Shown: in pieces, positions 45,035 to 57,100 of the stretch
Numbering within the stretch: the stretch's first letter is position 1
Layout: each line of letters starts with the position of its first letter
Source: Acholoe squamosa
Lineage: Eukaryota > Annelida > Polychaeta > Phyllodocida > Polynoidae
Direction of reading: 5' to 3'
DNA length: 64,000 nucleotides
NCBI GenBank assembly: GCA_949317995.1
Contig: OX439038.1
Location: 62,640,813 to 62,704,812, forward strand
The notes under the pieces: generated by a model
What the model was told of the DNA's origin: nothing
Seen by the model: only the letters and a program-made list of their open reading frames with translations
Database searches by the model: none
Translations under genes and position numbers: made by a program

Positions 45035-46146
45035 TACTGTAAATCCCCGGTCATAAGCCGGCCCCGGTCATAAGCCGGGGGGTGAGTTCAGGCAAAATCT
45101 ATAAGCCGGTTTTGGTGCATTTTAGACTTTTGCAAAAACCCCGGTCATAAGCCGGGGGGTGAGTTTAGCCCCTTGACCCCCCCCTTATCCCCCCTATAAC
45201 TACCGTAATCTCCCGCGTAGAAGACGTGGTGCGCGTAGAAGATGCTCCCCCAACTCACGGTAGGCTGGTTCGCGTAGAGGACGCATCCAACCCACCTGAA
45301 TCGATTTGTAAAAAAAAACCTGTACAAGACGCCCCCCCAACTCAGCAGGGGGGGGGGGTTCGCGTATAAGACGCACCCCCCCACCCCAAAAAATTAAAAG
45401 AAATATTTAAGTCTATGCTGTCATTGGCCCATGCGTTCCCTACACCCCGGCAAGCCACGCTGCTTTGTCTATAGTGTCAATCTGTTGAGTCTATGCTGTC
45501 GTCGGCTCATGCGTCCCTACACCCCGGCAGGCGTGTGGACCATTCCCCGGTCTGCCGCGGCGCTAGCGCTATGAGTCGATGCTGTCATCGGCCCACGTGT
45601 TCCCTACACCCCGGCAAGCCACACCGCATTGTCAACCTGTTGAGTCTATGCTGTCATCGGCCCACAGTCAGCTTGAACCCGCCGAGCAAGTCTACAGCGA
45701 CCGGTCTGCCGCGCTGCTGGCTATATGAGTTCAAGCTGTCATCGGCGCATTTTCCCAAATGAGATGTTGGAAAACCCCGCGTATAAGACGCACCCCCAAC
45801 TTGAGAGAAAGCTATAAGAATCGCCAGCATTTTGTTTGGCGTAGAGGACGCGTCTTATACGCGGGAGATTACGGTAAAAAATCTCACCAACTTTTGAGGA
45901 AAATTAGCCATATTTCTATCAATTTTTTATTGATTTCTTATAGAAAACACATTGAAATGAACTTGTATGGTAAAAATCGTACATATTAAAGTAATTTTAT
46001 TTTCTATTGAAATTTGGTAAAAAATTACTTAAACTTTTAAAAAAAAACGGTCATAAGCCGGGGGGGGGACTTTGGGAAAAATTTAGAAGCCGGTTTGGGC
46101 CCAAAATAGGAAAAAAAATCCGGCCTATGAGCGGGGATTTACGTTA
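45035..46146. mobile_element. CGTATAAGAC-family element, outer copy C
   Basis: The left end TACTGTAAATCCCCGGTCAT and the reversed right end TAACGTAAATCCCCGCTCAT bracket 1.1 kb. GGTCATAAGCCGG recurs near both ends. Copy D is inserted inside, so C is the older. Confidence 0.75.
45201..45876. mobile_element. CGTATAAGAC-family element, inner copy D
   Basis: Ends are TACCGTAATCTCCCGCGTA on both sides, exact over 19 bases in inverted orientation, followed by AGACG-type words. The interior has four or five imperfect copies of GAGTCTATGCTGTCATCGGC with CCCTACACCCCGGCA (45410-45740). No transposase. Confidence 0.8.
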
Positions 46147-46986
46147 TTAGCACGAGGCATTTCCTTTGAAAGTTTACAGTAACTCCCAATAAAATGTCCT
46201 ATTTCAGGCCATAAACTACTAGTCAAATCTTTTTTTTTCCTCATTGAAGTGTCGTGTAAGGCGAATGATTCCATTGCCATGTATTCAAATGTATTGTATA
46301 AATGCATACATACATAGATATACTTTATCTTACACATACATATGTGGGTCTGCAAATATTGCAAATATCTTACATATCTGGCCTTCATTTTGTAATTAAT
46401 TCTACTGCTGTCATTTCCATTTATTGGACTATTATATTTTTTATACAGGAGATACACATGATATGGAATGGTGCATACACGAACATTGATATACATTTTG
46501 TACTGTTACAGTCCAGCTGAACACAGTAAATAATGATCTTTATCTATGTTGACTTGTTATGATATCCCATGTTTATATCACTGCCTTCTTAACTACTACT
46601 GTGGTATGTTGTCTCACAAACCTTTAACTGAAAGGGTACCGTATATCAGATATCGGGCACAAAGAGTTCTTGATGAACTTACACGTCAGAAACCTAAGAC
46701 GTATAACTAAGTCACCAAACATTATTGGGAGATGGATGAATGTGTAATTTGAAAATGCCTTGCATTATGTTATGATTAGTGTGAATGAGATTATACAATC
46801 TAGTAACTCTGCACTGTCACTGTCACTAACATTTTGATGTGATAGATGTCTATGAGACACATATGGTGTAGTAATGGTAAACCCATCTTGGTCAACGACC
46901 TTCTTAAATGCCACATTACCGTAAGTATAACAAAAACACGTAATAAATAATGACAATTTTCATCGACTAATAAATGGTTCTGTTGC
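46147..46986 (-). other. Probable TK2 3' UTR and flank
   Basis: Downstream of the TK2 stop on the minus strand. A minus-strand poly(A) signal cannot be singled out with confidence. No other gene is seen. Confidence 0.35.
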
Positions 46987-47070
46987 CTATCCCTGGCCAC
47001 ACAGAATCCTTTGTCTATGTAAGTCAAATTCACCCTCCATGTCCGACAGGTCCTTATCAGCTTCTAACAC
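46987..47070 (-). CDS. TK2: TK2 last exon
   Basis: After ATTTTTGCAG the frame reads VLEADKDLSDMEGEFDLHRQ, RILCGQG, stop TAG. VLEAD matches the PVLVIEAD strand near the C-terminus of TK2 and the RILC-type end matches human TK2. Confidence 0.9.
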   Translation of the reverse strand: MLEADKDLSDMEGEFDLHRQRILCGQG

Positions 47071-48361
47071 CTGCAAAAATACCAAAATAATAATAATTAG
47101 GTATATTTTGCTATTTATTTGTTTATCAGGTGTGGTTTGAGTAACTATACTTATCTTACCAGATACCAGTCTAAACATACCATAAGACAGGGATGCGAAT
47201 CGATGGCATACAAACGATCAGGAAAACTTACAACTCTGGACACCTTTTCCCAGGAAATTAATATATGTCTACCATTATTATAACACATGCTTTATGGATT
47301 TTGGGGAATTGAAGGGAGGCATCTATTGAACAAGTGAATGAAGAATGAACAAAGAACAAGTGAGTGATGAAGGAATAACGACATCAAATCAACCGAAAAG
47401 TAAGACAAAAAAAAAAAGACACCTAGTAAATGTAGTAAGGCCACATCAAATTAAAAAGTTGGTCTATGGATTTTCAGTTTTAGAAAATGGAGCGAGAGGG
47501 CGGAATTTTTATTTTATTTTTCTAGGAAAATTCATTTGTCTATGGATTTTGCATAGCCAAGATGTGGAGAGGGCAAATTTTTTCTTTGCTCAGATGTCTA
47601 TTTCAACTTCTTTGCACCATAGATATTGGAATCAACATTTGCAGACTTTTCCCTATCCAATGAGTGGTCTGCCATTTCCGTACCTTCTTTGGTTGACCCT
47701 TGAAGTCTTTCTCAAAAAAAAAAATCATATTTTTCAGAAAATGGTGTGGGCGGGATCTATTGACATGAAATTTTTCAAATAAAATAAAATTTCCATCGTA
47801 GAAAATAAGGAGTGGGAAATCCATAGACCAACTATTTAATTTGTTGTGGGCTAACTTGGATAAATGTGACTGAGATGCTCAATCATAACCCCTAAATTTA
47901 GGTTTTCTATAGTCATATGTAGGCCTTGGTCTTGTTGAAAATCCCCAAAATGAGGGAAGACCCAGTCGACTTTCAGCCCATGAGTAGTGAAAACACCGAC
48001 TGCCTCTATCACCTGCAGTGGATTGAACGGTGAGTCAGAACACCAGTAGCAGTAGAGGGGAGCCACTTGGTGAGGTGGTGGTTAATTGATGCCCATTTCA
48101 GAAATATATGAGTCATATCCCCCTACTAGTGTGGGTAAATATAGCACCCATAATTCAATGTGAAAATGCTACCCAAAGCAAGAAATTATGGTACTGGTAA
48201 ATCAGGAGCAGTGGACACAGCCTACATTGCTAAATTAAATACCGAGGTAATGTTATCTTTTGACCGAAAACATCTTTTGACTGAAACCACAATGTATACA
48301 TGTAATCATGTATGATTCTCCTCAGACCTGACCGTTACTATCTTAAATGTAGAGTACTTAC
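47071..48361 (-). other. TK2 last intron
   Basis: Holds the MITE at 47440-47851. The 145-codon plus frame at 47345-47782 is mostly that MITE and is not a gene. Confidence 0.85.
47440..47851. mobile_element. 412-bp MITE with AGTTGGTCTATGGATTT ends
   Basis: The left end GCCACATCAAATTAAAAAGT leads into TGGTCTATGGATTT. The right end reversed reads GCCCACAACAAATTAAATAG then TTGGTCTATGGATTT. A second GTCTATGGATTTTGCATAG occurs inside at about 47537. Confidence 0.75.
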
Positions 48362-48611
48362 TAAGACAGGACAAGGAAGTCTAAATCTTGACTGCCGGAT
48401 GAGCCAATCTTCATGTAACTCATGCAGTTGTCTGAGGTACTCTATTGGGATGGCCTCCTCCTCCTTCCGGCAGCGCCTCCGGATACGCTCATGTGCCTTC
48501 TCCGGACTGGTGCGCAGATAGACAATCAGGTCGATGTCTACATCACCGTTTGACACAATCCAGTCGAACCACTTGGTCAATATGATGTACTCTACTTCTG
48601 GCATCTTACCA
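48362..48611 (-). CDS. TK2: TK2 exon 5 (LID and substrate region)
   Basis: Encodes [71 protein letters not shown] and on to PVL. SGKMPEV-Y--L--WFDWI and [10 protein letters not shown] are strongly conserved in TK2. The Arg-rich [13 protein letters not shown] closes over the ATP phosphates. It enters with two bases from exon 4 and leaves in phase 0 at GTAAGT. Confidence 0.97.
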
Positions 48612-48901
48612 CTGTAAAATCATTAAAGCGTCTTGTATATTTGCTTAGCCAATACAAATTATCAATATAAAGCATTCCTTTCAGCTAAGATTTGAGAGGG
48701 GTTCAAGAAGGACGAATTATTTAACACTCATAACAATACAGTGTGTCATATTTTGGTAGATTTTCATTTGACTTTTATAACAGTATTAGGGCGTGGACTA
48801 TAACACTGCAGAGCCGTTGGGTCGACCCATAGGGCTCTGAGGGTTAAGAGATTCTTCAGAAAATACTCTCTCTGGTATCACTGCTGTCTAGTCAGTCTCA
48901 C

Positions 48902-49065
48902 CTTTTGTACAGATTCTCTACAAAGCAGTACTTTGCACTGAAGATGGAGCGCTCCATGAGTTTGACAGGTTTGTCGGTGGGCGATGTGTGGGCCTCTAAC
49001 ATTGTCAGCTGTACATAGGTCTGGAACGACAACGCCCATCGTGTCGGGTCCTCATACATAAGTGC
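48902..49065 (-). CDS. TK2: TK2 exon 4 (ERS motif)
   Basis: Encodes [54 protein letters not shown]. The ERS triad (153-155) is the deoxynucleoside-kinase DRS/ERS motif. [11 protein letters not shown] and FVENLY are shared with human TK2. Confidence 0.97.
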
Positions 49066-49300
49066 CTGAAAAATCAGATAAAAACATAAACCGTTACAGA
49101 TTAATTGTGAGGAGGGAGAATCTATTTGGATAAAATAGAATGTGGTTTGATGGCGCTTGTCAGACTTCTGGTAGTTTATCAGACCTGGCAATGTCTGTAT
49201 TTTGGAACTATACACTTGTCATAATAATTCACGGGAGACTGAATTTCAAGAATTTACATCATGATAGCCTATGACATAACTTTTACATATTTGTACACAC

Positions 49301-49429
49301 CAGTCCATTGTGTCCATCTATATTCCTCCATTTATTCACAGGTTCCATAAGTACTTCCACGTCACTCTTCTTCATAAAGTGCTGCAGTAACGATGTCTTA
49401 CCGCTGCCTATATTTCCTTCTATACACAC
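49301..49429 (-). CDS. TK2: TK2 exon 3 (P-loop)
   Basis: Encodes [51 protein letters not shown] (77-84) is the P-loop, and E101 in LMEPVNKW corresponds to the catalytic base. 43 codons, phase 0 at both ends, donor GTGTGT. Confidence 0.97.
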
Positions 49430-49474
49430 CTATTTAAAAACAATAGGCAGATATAGTTACAAATAAATACTATG

Positions 49475-49705
49475 AGTTATGAGGGGGAGGGTGGTGGTGA
49501 GTTTTCATGCAGACAGGCGAAAATTAAACAAATTTCACACCGCTCTTTGAACATTTTTAGTAGCTTGCAGGCTTTTTTTCTTGCTAAATCTGATGTGCCC
49601 CCCGACAAGCATCAACAGTTTTTATATGCCCCCTACGAGGGGTCAAAAGATTTTACGCCCTCCCCCCCCCCTTCCCAATTGATAAAATATTGACCACTCC
49701 CTCAC
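49475..49705. mobile_element. G-tract MITE, copy 3
   Basis: The right end CAATTGATAAAATATTGACC then ACTCCCT with a C9 run matches copy 1. The left end is worn. It lies 45 bases upstream of TK2 exon 3 on the coding strand. Confidence 0.55.
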
Positions 49706-49931
49706 ATCTTAGGTAAATGGCACATCCTGTTTTTTTCAGGTAACGCTACCTATCGTATTCTTTTTGGACCTACCTTAATTTTCTTATGGCCCTTTGGGAT
49801 AAAAAGTTTGATTTTTGATTTTTTTATTGATTTTTTTTTATTGGGGGGGGGGACCCATGGCTATGAAGATTACTCAAAAAAATATATATGACGCACATCA
49901 AATTTGTATCCACTGTTATGAAAACTTTATT

Positions 49932-49981
49932 AGGGAGTGGTCATTATTTATCAACAGGTTGATAAATAATGACCACTCCCT
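49932..49981. repeat. Perfect 50-bp palindrome of G-tract MITE ends
   Basis: AGGGAGTGGTCATTATTTAT then CAAC (49932-49955) is followed after two bases by its exact reverse complement (49958-49981). Two terminal inverted repeats stand back to back with the G-rich interior gone. Confidence 0.9.
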
Positions 49982-50094
49982 TATCACCAGGTAGCGGCTT
50001 TGTAGCAGTTCTTTAATATAAGAAATGTTTTCGACCCTATTACCCGAATGCAACAATTTTAGGCCTTAATCAAATCATTCAAAATACGACTTAC

Positions 50095-50150
50095 TGTGCA
50101 CTTTTTCTTTCTCGGTTTATGGCTCATGAACCGCCCACAAAAGAAGCGTG
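50095..50150 (-). CDS. TK2: TK2 exon 2 (short basic linker)
   Basis: 56 bases between acceptor CACTTCCAG and donor GTAAGT. With the single C left from exon 1 they encode PRFFCGRFMSHKPRKKKCT and run into VCIEGNIG. The phase fits exactly on both sides. The KPRKKK stretch corresponds to the lysine-rich linker EKEKEKKSV of human TK2. Too short and too basic to be found by homology alone, so I rest on splice phase and position. Confidence 0.8.
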
Positions 50151-50225
50151 CTGGAAGTGAAGTGTACAAAATATAGTGTATTCAATTTCAACAATATAAA
50201 ATTTATGTCTAATGCCATTAGACTT

Positions 50226-50354
50226 AGAGGGTACATTTTTTTCGCCCCCCCCCCTCAACTAAAGAGGGGTCAAAATTTTGTTAGCCCCCCCCCCTCAGGA
50301 GGGGTCTGAAATTTTTACGCCCCCCCCCCCTGTTGATAAATAATGACCACTCCC
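50226..50354. mobile_element. G-tract MITE, copy 4 (right part)
   Basis: C-runs of 9 to 11 separated by short AT words end in TGTTGATAAATAATGACCAC then TCCCT at 50354. Together with the palindrome at 49932 it brackets TK2 exon 2. Confidence 0.7.
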
Positions 50355-50418
50355 TAGTTCAGTTGAGAGTCTTGTCATCTGAGTTAGTGAACTGAATCCC
50401 GGAACTGAATGCACTCAC

Positions 50419-50578
50419 GAAGGCTGCTGAGGGCAGTGAGGCTGCCCGTAAAGACTTGACTGCACGCGGCCAGCAGACCACGCGCACTGACGTGATGGAA
50501 TTGTGGCATCTTGGTCAGACTGCGGACTTGTGATGTCCGCCCTGGAATGACACAGGTTCTTATAACAATCCGCAGCAT
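50419..50578 (-). CDS. TK2: TK2 exon 1 (mitochondrial targeting peptide)
   Basis: Starting at the Met at 50576-50578, the frame reads MLRIVIRTCVIPGRTSQVRS, LTKMPQFHHVSARGLLAACS, QVFTGSLTALSSL and leaves one base at GTGAGT. The first 50 residues have six Arg/Lys, many Ser/Leu/Ala and no Asp/Glu, as expected for a matrix-targeting peptide. Two further in-frame ATGs upstream (50716 and 50683) would add acidic residues, so I prefer this start. All six exons give about 280 residues (human TK2: 265). The enzyme phosphorylates thymidine and deoxycytidine in mitochondria for mtDNA synthesis. Confidence 0.8.
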
Positions 50579-50980
50579 TGTGTACGCAGCATCAGCATAT
50601 TGTAGAACATGTCTGAACAGAGAATATCCTCTTGGAAGGGTTGCACAACAAGGCGTCAGCTCCTCAGGCGGCCATATTGGCATCAATATTGGGTGACTTC
50701 CGGTGCACTTTTTCAATCTTCAAGCACAATTTTGTCCTGTAAGGTGGGCAACACGCCACCGGAGGAAATGACCCCGTATAACCCCACGAAGAGAGGCATG
50801 ATGGGAAAGGCTCTGCCAGGCGCGCGTCGAGCCGAAGCAGTCTAAACACACACTTTGACAGCACCCTTTTTACATTATTCTTCACATTTCATCAATTGTG
50901 GATATTGAAATTGTTGTTGTTGTATATTTGTTCTTGTTCCTAGCTGTTTTAAGTGACAGTTTTACTCCCTATTTTTGCAG
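50579..50980. promoter_or_regulatory. Head-to-head promoter between TK2 and the plus-strand gene
   Basis: The stretch is less AT-rich than its surroundings. GGCGGCCATATTGG (near 50669) resembles a YY1 site and GCATGATGGGAAA (near 50797) resembles the core of a ZNF143/SBS site; both are common in divergent housekeeping promoters. No TATA box is evident. Confidence 0.4.
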
Positions 50981-50990
50981 AAATTCAGGA

Positions 50991-51125
50991 ATGGATGGGA
51001 ACCAAGTGACAGTGCCACCATCACTGGAGCCTGGGGGTCAGGCAGGAGCTTCACATGATCGGCCAGCAGATGAGAATGGGACAAACGGATTACAGAATAA
51101 CGTTTTGGGAGATCACAATTACCAG
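50991..51125 (+). CDS. First coding exon of an unidentified plus-strand gene
   Basis: A polypyrimidine tract and TTTTTGCAG end at 50980. The frame then reads MDGNQVTVPPSLEPGGQAGA, SHDRPADENGTNGLQNNVLG, DHNYQ and meets a GTAATT donor in phase 0. The peptide is polar and probably disordered, and I do not recognise it. The frame is open upstream of the acceptor (NSG before the Met), so translation might start in an earlier exon. The next exon lies beyond the minisatellite and probably beyond the window. In human, CKLF lies head to head with TK2, so a MARVEL-domain relative is one guess, with nothing in this exon to prove it. Confidence 0.55.
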
Positions 51126-51149
51126 GTAATTCTTGTAAGGACATTCTGC

Positions 51150-54100
51150 TGTATGTGTGCTGTTACTGCTGGACATGTGATGTATATGTGCTTTAACTGC
51201 TGTATATGTGCTGTATCTGCTGTTCTCTTGCTGTTTCTGCTGTACATGTGTTGTTTCTGCTGTACATGTGTTGTTTCTGCTGTACATGTGCTGTTTCTGC
51301 TGTACATGTGTTGTTACTGCTGTACATGTGTTGTTACTGCTGTACATGTGCTGTTACTGCTGTGCATCTGCTGTAACTGCTGTATGTGTGCTGTATCAGC
51401 TGTACATGTGTTGTTTCTGCTGTACATGTGCTGTTACTGCTGTATGTGTGCTGTATCTGCTATATATGTGCTGTTACCGCTGTACATGTACTGTAACTGC
51501 TCTACATGTGCTGTTACTGCTGTACATGTGCTGTTACTGCTGTGGATATGCTGTTACTGCTGTACATGTGCTGCTACTGCTGTGCATCTGCTGTAACTGC
51601 TGTACATCTGCTGTTACTGCTGTATGTGTGCTGTATCTGCTGTATATGTGCTGTTACTGCTGTACATGTACTGTAACTGCTCTACATGTGCTGTTACTGC
51701 TGTATATATGTTGTTACTGCTGTACATATGCTGTTTCTGCTGTACATGTGTTGTTACTGCTGTACATGTGCTGTTTCTGCTGTGTATCTGCTGTTACTGC
51801 TGTACATGAGTTGTTACTGCTGTATACATGCTGTATCTGCTGTACCTGTGCTGTTACTGCTGTATATATGCTGTTACTGCTGTGGATATTCTGTATCTGC
51901 TGTACATGTGCTGCTACTGCTGTGCATCTGCTGTAACTGCTGTACATGTGCTGTTACTGCTGTATGTGTGCTGTATCTGCTGTATATGCGCTGTTACCGC
52001 TGTACATGTACTGTAACTACTCTATGTGTGCTGTTACTGCTGTACATATGCTGTTACTGCTGTACATGTGCTGTTACTGCTGTACATATGCTGTTACTGC
52101 TGTACATGTGTTGTTAATGCTGTACATGTGCTGTTTCTGCTGTATATGTGCTGTTACTGCTGTATATATGTTGTTTCTGCTGTATACATGCTGTATCTGC
52201 TGTACCTGTGCTGTTACTGTTGTATATATGCTGTTACTTCTGTGGATATGCTGTACATGTGCTGTTTCTGCTGTGCATCTGCTGTAACTGCTATACATGT
52301 GCTGTTACTGCTGTATGTGTGCTGTAACTGCTGTATATATGCTGCAACTGATATGTATCTGTTGTTATTGCTGCAAATGTATTGTATCTACTGTATGTGT
52401 GCTGTATCTGCTGTACCTGTGCTGTTACTGCTGCACATGTACTGTATTTGCCTTACATGTAGTATATCTGCTGTACATGTGCTGTTACTGCTGTAATGTG
52501 CTGTTACTGCTGTGTATCTGCTGTTACTGCTGTACATGAGTTGTTACTGCTGTATCTGCTGTACCTGTGCTGTTACTGCTGTATATATGCTGTTACTTCT
52601 GTGGATATGCTGTGTCTGCTGTACATGTGCTGTTACTGCTGTATGTGTGCTTTTTCTGCTGTATATGTGCTGTTACTGCTGTACATGTACTGTAACTGCT
52701 CTACATGTGCTGTTACTGCTGTATATATGTTGTTACTGCTGTACATATGCTGTTTTTGCTGTACATTTGTTGTTACTGCTGTACATGTGCTGTTTCTGCT
52801 GTGTATCTGCTGTTACTGCTGTACATGAGTTGTTACTGCTGTATACATGCTGTATCTGCTGTACCTGTGCTGTTACTTCTGTATATATGCTCTTACTGCT
52901 GTGGATATTCTGTATCTGCTGTACATGTGCTGCTACTGCTGTGCATCTGCTGTAACTGCTGTACATGTGCTGTTACTGCTGTATGTGTGCTGTATCTGCT
53001 GTATATGCGCTGTTACCGCTGTACAAGTACTGTAACTACTCTACGTGTGCTGTTACTGCTGTATATATATTGTTACTGCTGTACATATGCTGTTTCTGCT
53101 GTACATGTGTTGTTACTGCTGTACATGTGCTGTTTCTGCTGTACATGTGTTGTTACTGCTGGACATGTGCTGTTACTGCTGTACATGTGTTGGTACTGCT
53201 GTACATGTGCTGTTACTGCTGTACATGTGTTGTTACTGCTGTACATGTGCTGTTTCTGCTGTATATGTGCTGTTACTGCTGTATATATGTTGTTTCTGCT
53301 ATATACATGCTGTATCTGCTGTACCTGTTCTGTTACTGTTGTATATATGCTGTTATTTCTGTGGATATGCTGTACATGTGCTGTTTCTGCTGTGCATCTG
53401 CTGTAACTGCTCTACATGTGCTGTTACTACTGTACATGTGCTGTAACTGCTGTATATATGCTGCAACTGATATGTATCTGTTGTTATTGCTGCAAATGTA
53501 TTGTATCTACTGTATGTGTACTGTATCTGCTGTACCTGTGCTGTTACTGCTGCACATGTACTGTATTTGCCTTACATGTAGTGGATCTGATGTACATGTG
53601 CTGTTACTGCTGTACATGTGCTGTTACTGCTGTGTATCTGCTGTTACTGCTGTACATGAGTTGTTACTGCTGTATCTGCTGTACCTGTGCTGTTACTGCT
53701 GTATATATGCTGTTACTTCTGTGGATATGCTGTGTCTGCTGTACATGTGCTGTTACTGCTGTATGTGTGCTTTTTCTGCTGTATATGTGCTGTTACTGCT
53801 GTACATGTACTGTAACTGCTCTACATGTGCTGTTACTGCTGTATATATGTTGTTACTGCTGTACATATGCTGTTTTTGCTGTACATTTGTTGTTACTGCT
53901 GTACATGTGCTGTTTCTGCTGTGTATCTGCTGTTACTGCTGTACATGAGTTGTTACTGCTGTATACATGCTGTATCTGCTGTACCTGTGCTGTTACTTCT
54001 GTATATATGCTCTTACTGCTGTGGATATTCTGTATCTGCTGTACATGTGCTGCTACTGCTGTGCATCTGCTGTAACTGCTGTACATGTGCTGTTACTGCT

Positions 54101-57100
54101 GTATGTGTGCTGTATCTGCTGTATATGCGCTGTTACCGCTGTACAAGTACTGTAACTACTCTACGTGTGCTGTTACTGCTGTATATATATTGTTACTGCT
54201 GTACATGTGTTGTTACTGCTGTACATGTGCTGTTTCTGCTGTACATGTGTTGTTACTGCTGGACATGTGCTGTTACTGCTGTACATGTGTTGGTACTGCT
54301 GTACATGTGCTGTTACTGCTGTACATGTGTTGTTACTGCTGTACATGTGCTGTTTCTGCTGTATATGTGCTGTTACTGCTGTATATATGTTGTTTCTGCT
54401 ATATACATGCTGTATCTGCTGTACCTGTTCTGTTACTGTTGTATATATGCTGTTATTTCTGTGGATATGCTGTACATGTGCTGTTTCTGCTGTGCATCTG
54501 CTGTAACTGCTATACATGTGCTGTTACTACTGTACATGTGCTGTAACTGCTGTATATATGCTGCAACTGATATGTATCTGTTGTTATTGCTGCAAATGTA
54601 TTGTATCTACTGTATGTGTGCTGTATCTGCTGTACCTGTGCTGTTACTGCTGCACATAAGCTGTATTTGCCTTACATGTAGTATATCTGCTGTACATGTG
54701 CTGTTACTGCTGTACATGAGTTGTTACTGCTGTATCTGCTGTACCTGTGCTGTTACTGCTGTATATATGCTGTTACTTCTGTGGATATGCTGTGTCTGCT
54801 GTACATGTGCTGTTACTGCTGTATGTGTGCTTTTTCTGCTGTATATGTGCTGTTACTGCTGTGCATCTGTTGTAACTGCTGTACGTGTGCTTTTACTGCT
54901 GTATGTGTGCTGTATCTGCTGTATATGTGCTGTTACTTCTGTACATGTACTGTAACTGCTCTACATGTGCTGTTACTGCTGTATATATGTTGTTACTGCT
55001 GTATATATGCTGTTACTGCTGTGGATATGCTGTACATGTGCTGTTACTGCTGTGCATCTGCTGTAACTGCTGTACATGTGCTGTTACTGCTGTATATGTA
55101 CTGTATTTGCTGTGCCTGTGCTGTTAGTGCTGTGTTGTTACTGCTGTACATGTACTGTTAACGCTGTACATGTGCTGTTACTGCTGTACATGTCTTGTTA
55201 CTGCTGTACATCTGCTGTTACTGCTGTACATGTGTTGTTACTGCTTTACATCTGCTGTTACTGCTGTACATGTGTTGTATCTGCTATACATGTGCTGTTA
55301 CTGCTGCATATATGCTGCAACTGATATGCATGTGTTGTTACTGCTGCACATGTGCTGTATTTGCCTTACATGTAGTGTATCTGATGTACATGTGCTGTTA
55401 CTGCTGTACATGTGCTGTTACTGCTGTGTATCTGCTGTTACTGCTGTACATGAGTTGTTACTGCTGTATACATGCTGTATCTGCTGTACCTGTGCTGTTA
55501 CTGCTGTATATATGCCCTTACTGCTGTGGATATTCTGTATCTGCTGTACATGTGCTGCTACTGCTGTGCATCTGCTGTAACTGCTGTACATGTGCTGTTA
55601 CTGCTGTAAGTGTGCTGTATCTGCTGTATATGTGCTGTTACCGCTGTACATGTACTGTTACTGCTCTGCATGTGCTGTTACTGCTGTATATATGTTGTTA
55701 CTGCTGTACATATGTTGTTTCTGCTGTACATGTGTTGTTACCGCTGTACATGTGCTGTTTCTGCTTTGTATCTGCTGTTACTGCTGTACATGAGTTGTTA
55801 CTGCTGTATACATGCTGTATCTGCTGTACCTGTGCTGTTACTGCTGTGCATCTGCTGTAACTGCAGTACATGTGCTGTGTGTGCTGTATTTGCCTTACAT
55901 GTAGTGTATCTGCTGTACATGTGCTGTTACTGCTGTACATGTGCAGTTACTGCTGTACATGTGCTGTTACTGCTGTGCATCTGCTGTTACTGCTGTGCAT
56001 CTGCTGTAACTGCAGTACATGTGCTGTGTGTGCTGTATTTGCCTTACATGTAGTGTATCTGCTGTACATGTGCAGTTACTGCTGTACATGTGTTGTTACT
56101 GCTGTATATGTGCTGTATTTGCAGTACATGAGCTGTATCTGCTGTACAGGTACTGTAACTGCTCTACATGTGCTGTTACTGCTGTACATGTACTGTTACT
56201 GCTGTACATGTGTTGTTACTGCTGTACATGTACTGTTAACGCTGTACATGTGCTGTTCCTGCTGTACATGTCTTGTTACTGCTGTACATCTGCTGTTACT
56301 GCTGTACATGTGTTGTTACTGCTTTACATCTGCTGTTACTGCTGTACATGTGTTGTATCTGCTATACATGTGCTGTTACTGCTGTATATATGCTGCAACT
56401 GATATGCATGTGTTGTTACTGCTGCACATGTGCTGTATTTGCCTTACATGTAGTGTATCTGATGTACATGTGCTGTTACTGCTGTACATGTGCTGTTACT
56501 GCTGTGTATCTGCTGTTACTGCTGTACATGAGTTGTTACTGCTGTATACATGCTGTATCTGCTATACCTGTGCTGTTACTTCTGTATATATGCTCTTACT
56601 GCTGTGGATATTCTGTATCTGCTGTACATGTGCTGCTACTGCTGTGCATCTGCTGTAACTGCTGTACATGTGCTGTTACTGCTGTATGTGTGCTGTATCT
56701 GCTGTATATGCGCTGTTACCGCTGTACAAGTACTGTAACTACTCTACGTGTGCTGTTACTGCTGTATATATATTGTTACTGCTGTACATGTGTTGGTACT
56801 GCTGTACATGTGTTGTTACTGCTGTACATGTGCTGTTACTGCTGTACATGTGTTGTTACTGCTGTACATGTGCTGTTTCTGCTGTATATGTGCTGTTACT
56901 ACTGTATATATGTTGTTTCTGCTGTATACATGCTGTATCTGCTGTACCTGTGCTGTTACTGTTGTATATATGCTGTTACTTCTGTGGATATGCTGTACAT
57001 GTGCTGTTTCTGCTGTGCATCTGCTGTAACTGCTCTACATGTGCTGTTACTACTGTACATGTGCTGTTACTGCTGTACATGTGCTGTTACTGCTGTACAT

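Noticed and set aside
47345-47782. 145-codon plus frame as a gene
   Set aside because: Lies mostly in a MITE with inverted ends inside a TK2 intron; no splice or homology support.
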